Assembly: GCA_944321085.1 (NCBI GenBank) | Contig: CALUJY010000003.1 | Coordinates: forward strand, 172,540 to 236,539 | Length of the DNA: 64,000 nucleotides | From: an uncultured Barnesiella sp. | GTDB taxonomy: Bacteria; Bacteroidota; Bacteroidia; Bacteroidales; Barnesiellaceae_A | Direction: 5' to 3' | Shown here: positions 9,901 through 17,727 of the stretch, piece after piece | How positions within the stretch are numbered: the stretch's first letter is position 1 | Layout: every line of letters starts with the position of its first letter | Program-made: the position numbers and the translations under genes | The notes under the pieces: model-generated | What the model saw: only the letters and a program-made list of their open reading frames with translations | Told to the model about the DNA's origin: nothing | Databases searched by the model: none

Positions 9901-11452
9901 CTTCTTTCTCGCCACTGAATGTAGTAACAGTCCATACATAGTATGAGAGGTTGGTACCGAGTTGGTCGGTATATGTAGTTGCTGTAACGTCCTCTGCGAT
10001 TACTTCATTATTGCGTTTGATGGTGTAGTTGAGTTTCTCGGGATTTACCCATCCGCCATTGATACCGGGGCCTTGCGGAGCATCCCATGTGATGACGGCA
10101 TTTCCTGTCTCATCTATATTCACTTGTATGTTCGTTACAGCCATAGGAGCGTCTTCGCCGGTGTATGTCGTAACAGAAACGGTTGCACCGTTACCGCCGG
10201 CTTCGTTGCTACAATAAGCACTTATGGTATGCTTGCCTTCTGCCAAGGCTATATTACGCAATACTGTGGCGCCGGGTTGCAAATCGTTTACAGTTTCGTA
10301 AGGCTCACCGTCTATCGACAAATACATGTCAACATTACCCTCTAATGTATTGCCACCAACTGTTACAGACGGAACTGTGAAAGTAACATCAGCTGTCAAT
10401 GCACCCGGTTGGGCATAAGCTACTTCTACTGTCGGACGACCCGGAGCAGCTTCGTCGGCAAATGGGTCGGTAGAGAAGAGGCATGTGAACTCTTCTGATT
10501 TGCTGAATACGCTAAGGGTTTCTACCTCACCGCTTACAGGGTCTATTGAGATAACTTCACTTTCTGTTTCGTTAGATGCTGCCCAAATGATTTTCTTGTC
10601 TAACGGGCTCCAACAAGCAGATTGCATATATTGGGGTGAGAAGCCAGTAGATGTAACCTTGTCGCCTAATTGAGCGTTGGTTTTGTCCATTTTGTAAACA
10701 TCTCCTGCACTGTCGATAACGTAGAGTTGTCCCTCTTTATCGATGGTCATAGCGAAAAGGCTCAATTCGCCCAAATTGCCTACCGGTGTGTAGGACCCGT
10801 CCTCAAATGTGCAGAGCTCGAAGTGCGAGCCATCGGCACTATAATTGATGGAGTAAATATCTTCTGTGGTGGGGTCCATTGTCATGTTGACTGCGACCTG
10901 ACTCAAATCTTCGGTGCCATGTACATACGTATCTACGATTTCTTTTGTAGCGAAATCATAGACGTACGTCTGGCAGTCCATCAACATGCCCCAAAATTCG
11001 GTATATGCATTGACATAAACCTTTCCATCTACATAGGTACCGGCACCGGAAAGATTGTTGTCTGATGCATACTCAGAGTAGGAGTTGTTGGCGAAGTCAA
11101 ATTTGTAGATGCCATAGAACGGATCTGTTGTCCAGTCCGAAGAGAAGATAAGCAGACCGTAGATTTCACCAACTGCCGTGCCGGAAATTTGCGATGCTCC
11201 GGGACGTTTCATAACCGGTAGTTTGTTGGCATTGGGAATTTCTTTGAATTTCGGAGTGCTCTTCTTTGCGGGAGCAGGAAGTTTCGGACCTTTTTTCACG
11301 GTGCGTGCTTGTCCGTTGTGCATAGTTGCTTTTTGAGCAAAATTTGCCGGGCCGGCAAATCTTCCCACCTCGGCATAAGATGTAGCCGGAATCAGCATGG
11401 CAGCGGTTAAAAATGCTGCTACATACTGTTTGAAGGTAGTTTTCGTTAGCAT
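6950..11452 (-). CDS. Large secreted beta-rich protein with T9SS-type C-terminal sorting domain
   Basis: Encodes 1500 residues. It starts with a Sec signal peptide (MLTKTTFKQYVAAFLTAAML, cleavage after SYA). Residues about 90-340 look like a beta-propeller of short repeated strands (TTEDIYSINY, EGQLYVIDSAGDVYKMD). The middle contains several fibronectin-III-like modules, recognisable by the recurring pattern 'TITWSAP', and at least two jelly-roll segments of the cleaved-adhesin/MAM type (for example DDWLISPEI). A CARDB-like module carries VSNKGSEAAAFTVNLSVDG. The last 70 residues (YTADGKLL then RGVYVVKVDEKASAKVQVK) fit a type A T9SS C-terminal domain. It should be exported and anchored at or released from the cell surface. 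Function is unknown; adhesion or substrate binding is a guess. It is divergent from the M6 metalloprotease gene and has its own terminator. Confidence 0.85.
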   Translation of the reverse strand: MLTKTTFKQYVAAFLTAAMLIPATSYAEVGRFAGPANFAQKATMHNGQARTVKKGPKLPAPAKKSTPKFKEIPNANKLPVMKRPGASQISGTAVGEIYGLLIFSSDWTTDPFYGIYKFDFANNSYSEYASDNNLSGAGTYVDGKVYVNAYTEFWGMLMDCQTYVYDFATKEIVDTYVHGTEDLSQVAVNMTMDPTTEDIYSINYSADGSHFELCTFEDGSYTPVGNLGELSLFAMTIDKEGQLYVIDSAGDVYKMDKTNAQLGDKVTSTGFSPQYMQSACWSPLDKKIIWAASNETESEVISIDPVSGEVETLSVFSKSEEFTCLFSTDPFADEAAPGRPTVEVAYAQPGALTADVTFTVPSVTVGGNTLEGNVDMYLSIDGEPYETVNDLQPGATVLRNIALAEGKHTISAYCSNEAGGNGATVSVTTYTGEDAPMAVTNIQVNIDETGNAVITWDAPQGPGINGGWVNPEKLNYTIKRNNEVIAEDVTATTYTDQLGTNLSYYVWTVTTFSGEKEGLSADSEGKQYGDALTIPYSQTFDTESSILLYTIVDNNNDDNTWKFSSNVLRYTYSSSNNADDYAMTPPIEMSGDKVYELTLVAGAYSTSYAERIEVTLGSSLDPADHTTTIIPATDLTTGSMENLTAYFKAPADGKYYVGIHAISDADMFYLDVESISIVDGPSLDAPQAVTDIETIPGEKGASTVTINFKAPTKSFGEGDLTEDVTVRVVRGDTLEIANMTLAPGAEGSAFDGEAANGNNSYVIYTSNSAGNGDYATVTCFCGYAVPGPVEDFAIVPTADNMSATITWSAPTSGAGEGYFDPAELTYTIYYVDQDGMYVAIDETTEFTYTVDPVEDTALAGYTYAVSASNLGGESSLVGQTVVLGTPYAAPFEETLAGGTLTTQPWFISSNGFVTAGILTDGSMFGVDVVSEDGGMFGIFDNYGWSGGTASLQVPKMTLSQLDAPVLYFSMFHYEEEGSLSVSVSTDEVNYTEVFNKNLSDGEGWAEYEVDLSAYQDAPWICINLSGTVSATSCIFIDYIRVEKSWINNIMVNKFEGPSKLAAGQEGTFNVQVSNKGSEAAAFTVNLSVDGAFVEAQQQTEAIAKGETASLSFTYTPNVEQIGKSVVVTVEAVLEGATDEYPDDNVKSLTLHVTQPDLPVITDLTGTCDASLQNVTLTWSEPLLVPETTVDDMESYEGFIIDQIGEYTLIDGDGLKTYGLSGVSFPHASEAMSFMVWSPAEANIAASNFLPYSGDKCLISFASVPSGGAGNDDWLISPEIVGGTELSFYAAIADAQYPESFEVLYSTTTQDRDAFTVLASEMKTTQSWEQFTYTLPADAKYFAIHYNAIDAFALMIDDLSYVKASSVVDITLMGYNVYLNGSKLTDTPIAENTYNYTSETPASELTFNVTVVYDEGESLMSNTKTFTSGVTDVKSLGMKAYGVDGAIKIENVEGHMVSIYTADGKLLRSLKATDNSINVPVNRGVYVVKVDEKASAKVQVK

Positions 11453-11728
11453 AGTGGATTGATTTTAGTTAAACATTGAGAATTTTGCTATTTTTCTCTG
11501 ATGCAAATATGGAAATAATATTTTTCAAAAACAAGTAATTGTAATAAATTTTTTTATAATAAGATGTTTTTTGCTTGAAAAGGTAAGTAAAAACTTGATG
11601 AGAAAATAAAAAATACGGTTTTATTAGCTTCTATGGTCGTTTTTTGAAAAATAAATTTTGTCTAATTTGTTGGCAAATTTATTTTATGTGCATATATTTG
11701 TGTGCGTTTTACTTTTAATAATGGATAT
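11453..11728. other. A+T-rich divergent intergenic region
   Basis: This very A+T-rich region separates the two divergent secreted-protein genes. It holds the plus-strand promoter described separately. On the minus strand a near-consensus CATATTTG at 11511-11504 could serve the 1500-aa gene. I see no open frame or strong hairpin in it. Confidence 0.5.
11670..11700 (+). promoter_or_regulatory. Promoter of the M6 metalloprotease gene
   Basis: A perfect -7 element TATATTTG lies at 11693-11700 and a TTG at 11670-11672, 20 nt apart. Transcription would start near 11706, downstream of the in-frame GTG at 11702. This favours the ATG at 11729 as the start. Confidence 0.65.
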
Positions 11729-14527
11729 ATGGATAGATTGTGTAGAGAGTTCTTCAAAGCGTTTACGCTTGCCGCTTGTATGGTAGCAGTGCCGTACGGA
11801 GGTTATGCTGTTCCGGCGAAGCCTGGTATTATAGAGTATGAGCAGCCCGATGGATCGGTATTACCTTTATATATAAGGGGCGATGAGCGGGCGCATTTTT
11901 ATGTGAGTTCAGATGGTTATCTGATGTTGCCCGGCAATGATGGCATGTTATACTATGCTACTGTGAAAAATGGCACTGCCGAAGTTTCGGATATGCGTGC
12001 TTCACGTGTAGAAGCACGTGGCGAAACGGAAAAAGCATGGCTTGCAGCACTGGACAATCAAGCCGTATGGAATGGTATGAAGGCGCGCGACGTGCAACTG
12101 AAAAAACAACGTCGTGCGGCACCGCCGAAACGTGCTACGACTTTTCCCACGATAGGTGTACACAAATCGTTGGTGATATTGGTAGAATATAGCGATGTGT
12201 CGTTTACACTCGACGATCCGCAAGATTATTTTTACCGGATGCTTAATGAAGAAGGTTTCAGCGATAACGGCGGAACGGGTAGTGCTCGCGACTTTTACAT
12301 ACAAAACTCCGATAGCCTGTATTTACCCGATTTCGATGTCTATGGCCCTGTTACTTTATCGCAACCCATGAGTTACTATGGCTCGAATGATTGGTTTGGC
12401 AATGATATGCGCCCCGAGCAAATGGTGGTAGAGGCTTGCCAGATGCTTGACGACCAAATAGATTTCTCGGAGTACGACTCTGATGGCGATGGCAAGGTAG
12501 ATAATGTATATATATTCTATGCCGGTTATGGCGAGGCATCGGGCGGTAGTGCCAATTCGGTATGGCCGCACTCATGGGATTTGTCGTCGGCCGGCGAGCA
12601 TCTTACTCTTGACGGTAAGCAGATTGAACATTATGCTTGCTCTAATGAGATAGAGGGAGGCGGTTTTTATGATGGTATAGGCACGTTCTGTCATGAGTAT
12701 GGCCATGTGTTGGGGCTTCCAGACCTTTATGCCACAAGTTATACGTGGGCTTTCACTCCTGGAGCGTATTCATTGATGGACTACGGCTCGTATAACAATG
12801 ACAGCCGTACGCCACCGGCTCTCTCGGCCTACGAGCGCTATGAACTTAATTGGTTGGAACCCATAGCCATACAACCTACCGATACTATCGTGCAATTGCC
12901 TCATATAATGGATAGCAATATGGCCTACATTATACGCGTAGGGCGCAGTTCTAACGAATACTTCCTGCTCGAAAATCGTCAGCAGACTGGATGGGACGAA
13001 TATATCCCCGGGCATGGCATGCTGGTATGGCATGTAGACTATAATACGTCGGTGTGGAATATGAATACGGTAAATAATGACCCCGATCACCAATATGTAG
13101 ACATAGAAGAGGCCGATAATATACAATCGGATATGACGCAAGACGGAGATCCGTTCCCCGGAGCTGACAATGTGACGATGATTGATGATGACACATCGCC
13201 GTCGTTGAAGTCGTGGAACGGTAACCGTACCGAGCGTCGTATCAGTGAAATTACCGAAACGGATGGCTTAATAACATTCCGTTTTGAAAATACAGGTATC
13301 GACTATGTTGCACCTGTGGCCGAAGAGCCTACCGACATAACTCCGGTATCGGCGGTATTGCACTGGAAGAAAGTGAATATGGCAACCGGTTACATTCTGA
13401 ATGTACACCGTATGGAGGGCGAGACCCCGGTGACTATATTACTTAATCGTAACGTGGGCGATGTAGATAGTTATGAATTGACCGATCTGCTTCCCGCTAC
13501 GACCTACTATTATACGTTGCGTAGTGCATTCGAAGCCGGTAACAGCCCGATATCGGCAGAGTACTCGTTTACGACTGCCGAGCCTACGTTCGAGTACCTC
13601 TCGCCTGTGGCACACGAAGCTACCGACCTGACCTCGCACGGCTTTACGGCATCGTGGGATGCTATGGAGGGCGCATCGTCTTACGAACTGAGTGTTTATA
13701 CCAAACAGTTGGGCGATGTAGAGAAGGTATCTTATGATTTTACCGATAAGATAACAGGTCTGCCCACCGGATGGAGTACTACAAGTCGTAGTTGCTATGG
13801 CGTGACGGGATATTATGGCGAGTCGTTCCCCTCGTTGCGACTGAATGAGGACGGACAGTATCTGCGTACAGCCAAACGCGAGAATCCTGTGACCCGATTT
13901 GCTTTTTGGTATCGCGGTATCTCGGCCGAGGCTTCGGATGTAACGTTGCGTATCGTAGGATATAACCCCGAGCGTGATACTTGGACACTGATAACGACAT
14001 TGATGGTAACCGATAATGCCGATGTGTATGAAATAGTAGATTTCTCCAATGACTATTATGCCATGGGTGTTGAGGTCGGCTGTTACAACGGTGGTTCTGT
14101 GGTTATAGACGATGTGGTAGTAGAACATGCCGAAACCACACGTATGGCAGTAGATGGTTACGACGGTTTGCAACTTGCCGAATGTAGCAAGGCCGTTGAT
14201 GGATTGGTCGCTGATTGCAAATATTATTATCGTGTAAGGGCTTACGATGGCGAGATGTTCTCGATGTACTCTAACGAAGTGTCAGTTCTGTTGTCCAGTG
14301 GCGTGTGTGGATTGCCTGAGACTACGGGTATCAGTGTACGCCAACATGCCGGTGTAGTTTATGTGACCAGCGATAGCCAAACGCCTGTGAATGCCGAGTT
14401 ATATACTATGCAGGGTATGTGTGCAGGCCGTTATGTTATAAAGATGGGTACTACTCGCATTGAATTGCCGGTTCGAGGCGTATATGTGTTGCGCATAGGC
14501 GGTACCGGATATAAAGTGGTGAAATAG
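11729..14527 (+). CDS. Secreted M6-family metalloprotease with Fn3-like modules and T9SS C-terminal domain
   Basis: Encodes 932 residues from the ATG at 11729. An in-frame GTG at 11702 lies upstream of the predicted transcription start, so I rejected it. A signal peptide (FFKAFTLAACMVAVPYGGYA) is followed by a propeptide-like region. The catalytic domain carries FCHEYGHVLGLPDLY near residue 320, the HExxH zinc motif extended as in M6 (immune inhibitor A-type) peptidases, and SLMDYG as the Met-turn. After about residue 530 come fibronectin-III-like modules (SAVLHWKKV, FTASWDAMEG) and a jelly-roll segment. The C-terminus (MQGMCAGRYVIKMG then RGVYVLRIGGTGYKVVK) fits a T9SS sorting domain. It probably acts as a surface or secreted zinc endopeptidase; substrates are unknown. 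The gene faces away from the other T9SS-tagged gene. Confidence 0.92.
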   Translation: MDRLCREFFKAFTLAACMVAVPYGGYAVPAKPGIIEYEQPDGSVLPLYIRGDERAHFYVSSDGYLMLPGNDGMLYYATVKNGTAEVSDMRASRVEARGETEKAWLAALDNQAVWNGMKARDVQLKKQRRAAPPKRATTFPTIGVHKSLVILVEYSDVSFTLDDPQDYFYRMLNEEGFSDNGGTGSARDFYIQNSDSLYLPDFDVYGPVTLSQPMSYYGSNDWFGNDMRPEQMVVEACQMLDDQIDFSEYDSDGDGKVDNVYIFYAGYGEASGGSANSVWPHSWDLSSAGEHLTLDGKQIEHYACSNEIEGGGFYDGIGTFCHEYGHVLGLPDLYATSYTWAFTPGAYSLMDYGSYNNDSRTPPALSAYERYELNWLEPIAIQPTDTIVQLPHIMDSNMAYIIRVGRSSNEYFLLENRQQTGWDEYIPGHGMLVWHVDYNTSVWNMNTVNNDPDHQYVDIEEADNIQSDMTQDGDPFPGADNVTMIDDDTSPSLKSWNGNRTERRISEITETDGLITFRFENTGIDYVAPVAEEPTDITPVSAVLHWKKVNMATGYILNVHRMEGETPVTILLNRNVGDVDSYELTDLLPATTYYYTLRSAFEAGNSPISAEYSFTTAEPTFEYLSPVAHEATDLTSHGFTASWDAMEGASSYELSVYTKQLGDVEKVSYDFTDKITGLPTGWSTTSRSCYGVTGYYGESFPSLRLNEDGQYLRTAKRENPVTRFAFWYRGISAEASDVTLRIVGYNPERDTWTLITTLMVTDNADVYEIVDFSNDYYAMGVEVGCYNGGSVVIDDVVVEHAETTRMAVDGYDGLQLAECSKAVDGLVADCKYYYRVRAYDGEMFSMYSNEVSVLLSSGVCGLPETTGISVRQHAGVVYVTSDSQTPVNAELYTMQGMCAGRYVIKMGTTRIELPVRGVYVLRIGGTGYKVVK

Positions 14528-14549
14528 AATGTGAGATGTGATATAGAGT

Positions 14550-14583
14550 GGGGGTGCGTCATGCAAATGCAAGGCGCACCCCC
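14550..14583 (+). terminator. Hairpin just after the M6 protease gene
   Basis: A perfect 9-bp stem (14550-14558 with 14575-14583) lies 22 bp after the stop codon. It has a 16-nt loop and no T-run after it, so it may stabilise the transcript end rather than act as a full intrinsic terminator. Confidence 0.5.
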
Positions 14584-14655
14584 GCCGTATAAATGCAAGG
14601 TGTATCCTGTCAGACAAACGCAAGGCATCCTCTCGGCATATAAATAAAGGAATGG
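14556..14655. repeat. Four degenerate ~25 bp tandem units downstream of the M6 protease gene
   Basis: The units share a core close to tAAAtGCAAGGcgyAtCC, preceded by a variable 7-9 nt. They start near 14556, 14582, 14607 and 14631, and the last is the most divergent. From here to 14965 I see no convincing gene, only the hairpin at 14813-14848. Confidence 0.55.
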
Positions 14656-14807
14656 CTATTTCCCGCTATATTTACGGGGGACTGTCGTATTACAACGTTT
14701 CGGTAGGCCGTGTCGCAATGTTGTGTATCGTTGCGTCGTATGGCTGGCCGATAGCAGCCTGTCTGTTTGTTTGTTTGTGACGGTTGGTATTCTCGCAAGA
14801 GCGAAAA

Positions 14808-14848
14808 ATCTAACGGGGTTACAGCGAAATAAAACGCTGCAACCCCGT
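14808..14848 (-). terminator. Probable terminator of the nusB-to-DUF5606 gene group
   Basis: A 14-bp stem with one mismatch (14813-14826 with 14835-14848, 8-nt A-rich loop) is followed on the minus strand by a five-T run. It lies about 120 bp after the DUF5606 stop codon, the next minus-strand gene upstream. Confidence 0.65.
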
Positions 14849-14965
14849 AGGTTGTCATTAGGTATTTGTATGGAGATGGTATCGTCCCGTCTCGAACTTG
14901 TTGCGACATGTGTATGCGGTCGCTTTTGTCGTATTACGACGACAGGCCGGCCTTATCTGAGGTTA

Positions 14966-15421
14966 TTATTCGGCAGGAGTGTCGGCTGTTGCAGTTTCTT
15001 CCTTGGTTTCGTCTTGGGCTGCGGCCTCTTCTTCCTCTTTGAAGTCGGTATATCCTTTTTCGGTGAGCAGGTTATACCATGATATGAGTTTCTTGATATC
15101 GGTTACATATACGCGGTCGCGGTCAAAGTCGGGTAATACTTTTTCGAGGTATTCGCGCAATTTTTTCTCGTCGTCTTTGGTCGTGACCGACGCTTTCCCT
15201 CCGTTTTCGAGTTGCTTCATGTTTTCGAGTACGTCGGCGAGGGGTACTTCATCGGAGTTGGTAAACATGGCAATATCGCCCAGCGAAATGATTTTCTCAT
15301 GAGTATAGGCCGGTGTGCGTTTGCCTGTGAGCAACGACTCTACGATGAGCATGTTTTTGCCTTGTGACACGAGCTTATATAGTCCGGGCTTTCCCGAAAT
15401 GGCAAGAATTTTCTTTAACAT
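14966..15421 (-). CDS. DUF5606 family protein
   Basis: Encodes 151 residues from the ATG at 15421. The frame runs further upstream, but the promoter element at 15467-15460 lies inside that extension, so the extension is not translated. The N-terminal half (MLKKILAISGKPGLYKLVSQ through KIISLGDIAMFT) is the DUF5606 domain, found across Bacteroidota; the C-terminal tail is acidic and low in complexity (KEEEEAAAQDETKEE). There is no signal peptide, so it is cytoplasmic. Function is not known. It follows coaE, YbbR, yajC and nusB in the same orientation, an order I recall from other Bacteroidales, but it also has its own promoter. Confidence 0.88.
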   Translation of the reverse strand: MLKKILAISGKPGLYKLVSQGKNMLIVESLLTGKRTPAYTHEKIISLGDIAMFTNSDEVPLADVLENMKQLENGGKASVTTKDDEKKLREYLEKVLPDFDRDRVYVTDIKKLISWYNLLTEKGYTDFKEEEEAAAQDETKEETATADTPAE

Positions 15422-15459
15422 GATGATAAATGTTTTTGTTTTTTGGTAAATAACGTCTG

Positions 15460-15490
15460 CAAAGATACTATTCTGTTTCGAGATAAACAA
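15460..15490 (-). promoter_or_regulatory. Promoter of the DUF5606 gene
   Basis: On the minus strand there is a perfect -7 element TATCTTTG (15467-15460) and a TTG (15490-15488), 20 nt apart. The ATG lies 39 nt downstream. Confidence 0.75.
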
Positions 15491-15518
15491 TTGTGCCGGA
15501 CAAAATTCACGGGCTGTT

Positions 15519-16136
15519 TTACATGGTGATGCCGGCCTCGGCCAGTAATGCAGCCACCTGCGGCAGAACAGCTTGGCGACCGTCATTGACGATGATGCGG
15601 GTGCGGCTGTCGGTGCGATATGGCGTTTGTGAGTCGATGCGGCTTATCACCTCGTCGCGGCCGATAGCATTGCGGCGCATGACACGTTCTATGCGTGTCT
15701 CGGTATCGGCGGTAACAAGCCAAACGTATTGCAGCCCGCTATCCATGCCGGCGTTTTGTAGAATGGCGCTTTCGACAAAGAAAGCCGGTGCTGTACATGC
15801 AGCTGCGCGGCGAGCGAAGTCGTCGCGTACGGCGGGGTGCACTATTGCATTAAGGCGAGTGAGTTGTGCAGGGTCGTTGAAGACTATGGCGGCGAGCCTG
15901 CGACGGTCTAAGCTACCGTCTGTAAGGTATAGTTCGTTTCCCCATGTGGCGGCAATTTGTTTCTTGATGTCGAGGCTGTCCATGATGCGTTTGGCCTCGC
16001 TGTCGGTATCGTAAACGGGCAGCCCTGCGATGCGTAAGATGTGCGATACGACGCTTTTGCCGCTTCCTATCCCCCCGGTAATGCCGATGAGTAGGGGTCG
16101 ATGGTGGTTACAGTGTGTCGGTTGCGCTGGTATCAT
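15519..16136 (-). CDS. coaE: Dephospho-CoA kinase
   Basis: Encodes 205 residues, the usual length. It phosphorylates dephospho-CoA, the last step of coenzyme A synthesis. The P-loop GITGGIGSGKS sits near residue 18, followed by the family segment VYDTDSEAKRIM and, later, VYVV-like QYVWLVTADTETRIERVMRRN of the lid and base-binding part. The ATG at 16136 overlaps the 3' end of the YbbR gene by 29 bp; no better start is seen downstream, since the next Met lies after the P-loop. Confidence 0.95.
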   Translation of the reverse strand: MIPAQPTHCNHHRPLLIGITGGIGSGKSVVSHILRIAGLPVYDTDSEAKRIMDSLDIKKQIAATWGNELYLTDGSLDRRRLAAIVFNDPAQLTRLNAIVHPAVRDDFARRAAACTAPAFFVESAILQNAGMDSGLQYVWLVTADTETRIERVMRRNAIGRDEVISRIDSQTPYRTDSRTRIIVNDGRQAVLPQVAALLAEAGITM

Positions 16137-17160
16137 GATATGTGGGAGCCGGTATGGCAGCCTCGTTAATGATATATTCTACGCTGTCTTGTGCAAGCAT
16201 AATGCTACGGGCATAATCGGGGGCGTTTATTACTTTGACAGCGGCTTGCGACCCCTCTTTTTGTACCAGCTCGCGAAAGTCGGTCACCACTAAGAAATCG
16301 GCGACGGTTGTAGCGGCATACCGGCTTGTGGGTATGATGCAAGAGAGTGAGATGTGCGAGGGGAATGTCATGACGGAGTAATTCTTGGGGATGTTCGTCA
16401 CTACAATAGGCACTGAGAATGTTTTGGCAGTGTATTCCTCGATGGGGATTGTAATGGTGACCGAGTCGGGGATGGTGCGAGTACCTGCAATGTGTTGCAG
16501 TTTTACGGTCAGTACAGTATTTTCTTCGAGATTCTCGGCCGTGAAAGTTTCGGTGGGAATCTTGGTTATATTTTTAATCCGGCTCTCTTTGCCGTATATG
16601 GTCACGCTGTCGGGGGTGACAATGACTTCGGCGCCTAAGGCATGGTGAGGCGAGGGTGTGTATGTCCCGTTGAGCTCTACGAGGCAACGTTTTCCGGCAT
16701 CGAGGGTGTAGTCTATGCGGATGGAGTCGGGGGTATATGAGAGGATGGTGGTGGTGGATTTGAGTTGTCCTCGCAAATAGTCTATCACGCTATTGGCTGA
16801 AATGATTACGGCATCTTTTTTGTTATCGTGTTGTGAAAAGTTGATTTTCACAGGGGGGATGTTGTTGAGGTCGTATCCGAGGATGATAGAACCGCGGTCG
16901 TTGATGCGAGCTTCTATATAGGGTGGCGCATCATTGAGCAACACAGCTTCGCTGGGTACATTGGTGAGCTCGATGGGAATTTTTATGGTGCGTTCCCTGT
17001 TGTCACTGATAGATAGTATAAACCAAAAACAGAATGCAAGGGCTACGAAACAAAGGTATGTGAATATCTCTTTGCCTCGCGGTGAGCGGCACGTTTTGAC
17101 TATACGGCGAAAGAATACTTTCAGTCGGGTAGCGATGCGATATTGCGAGAATTTTTTCAT
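16108..17160 (-). CDS. YbbR-like domain protein
   Basis: Encodes 350 residues from the ATG at 17160; upstream codons in frame lack protein-like composition. A basic N-terminal region is followed by one membrane helix (IFTYLCFVALAFCFWFILSI, about residues 35-55). The remainder is periplasmic and beta-rich, with YbbR-type repeats recognisable by the recurring 'P-I-E-L-T-N-V-P' and 'V-P-I-V-V-T-N-I-P' segments. In Gram-positive bacteria YbbR (CdaR) modulates c-di-AMP cyclase; in Bacteroidota the role is unproven. It lies between yajC and coaE and overlaps coaE. Confidence 0.88.
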   Translation of the reverse strand: MKKFSQYRIATRLKVFFRRIVKTCRSPRGKEIFTYLCFVALAFCFWFILSISDNRERTIKIPIELTNVPSEAVLLNDAPPYIEARINDRGSIILGYDLNNIPPVKINFSQHDNKKDAVIISANSVIDYLRGQLKSTTTILSYTPDSIRIDYTLDAGKRCLVELNGTYTPSPHHALGAEVIVTPDSVTIYGKESRIKNITKIPTETFTAENLEENTVLTVKLQHIAGTRTIPDSVTITIPIEEYTAKTFSVPIVVTNIPKNYSVMTFPSHISLSCIIPTSRYAATTVADFLVVTDFRELVQKEGSQAAVKVINAPDYARSIMLAQDSVEYIINEAAIPAPTYHDTSATDTL

Positions 17161-17253
17161 TTGTGTGCTGTCGTTGTATCTACACGGAAGCCCGGCATGC
17201 CGGAAGTCGCTTTGAATATGAGCCCCGCAGATTTTTGTTGGCGGGAGTAGCAA

Positions 17254-17278
17254 CGGGGGCACAACTTATGCGCCCCCG
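17254..17278 (-). other. G+C-rich hairpin between yajC and the YbbR gene
   Basis: A 7-bp stem (17254-17260 with 17272-17278) lies 47 bp after the yajC stop. No T-run follows on either strand, so termination is not certain; it could be a processing or stability element. Confidence 0.35.
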
Positions 17279-17324
17279 AAGTGATATTAACAAGTTATAA
17301 ACGGCATTGCGCCGGTTGTAGTTG

Positions 17325-17642
17325 TCATGCTTGCTTGGGAGTCTCCTCGGCAGAGGGATATACCGACTCTTTGGCAATGCGTATGCGGGTGTTTTCGGCT
17401 ATTTCTATGATGAAATAGTTGTCGTGTACCTCTTTTATTTTACCGTATATACCACCGGCGGTGACAACTTTGTCGTTGGTTGTGAGGTTCTGGCGGAATT
17501 TGGCAATCTCTTTTTGTCGTTTTTGTTGCGGGCGTATCATGAAAAAGTAGAAAATGGCAACCAAGGCCACCATCATGATAATACTCATCAAACCGCTTGA
17601 ACCGCTGGCACCTGTCTGTAAGAGAATGGTTGTAAGTGTCAT
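17325..17642 (-). CDS. yajC: Preprotein translocase subunit YajC
   Basis: Encodes 105 residues, typical for the family. One N-terminal membrane helix (LMSIIMMVALVAIFYFFMI) runs into the signature IRPQQKRQKE, then a small basic cytoplasmic domain with VVTAGGIYGKI. YajC associates with SecDF of the Sec translocon in the inner membrane. It follows nusB by about 85 bp and has its own candidate promoter. Confidence 0.95.
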   Translation of the reverse strand: MTLTTILLQTGASGSSGLMSIIMMVALVAIFYFFMIRPQQKRQKEIAKFRQNLTTNDKVVTAGGIYGKIKEVHDNYFIIEIAENTRIRIAKESVYPSAEETPKQA

Positions 17643-17708
17643 AATTGTTTAGTATTCGTTTTTTTTGTGATTAAATCGTTTGAATATGCCGTTCCAGCAA
17701 ATATTCCT

Positions 17709-17716
17709 CAAAAGTA
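17709..17716 (-). promoter_or_regulatory. Candidate -7 element for yajC
   Basis: On the minus strand this reads TACTTTTG, matching TAnnTTTG, 67 nt before the yajC ATG and just after the nusB stop. No clear -33 element is seen. Confidence 0.4.
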
Positions 17717-17727
17717 TAACAAATATT

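Noticed and set aside
14723..15082. 119-residue plus-strand open frame
   Set aside because: It covers the terminator hairpin and the 3' end of the DUF5606 gene in antisense; composition is not protein-like.
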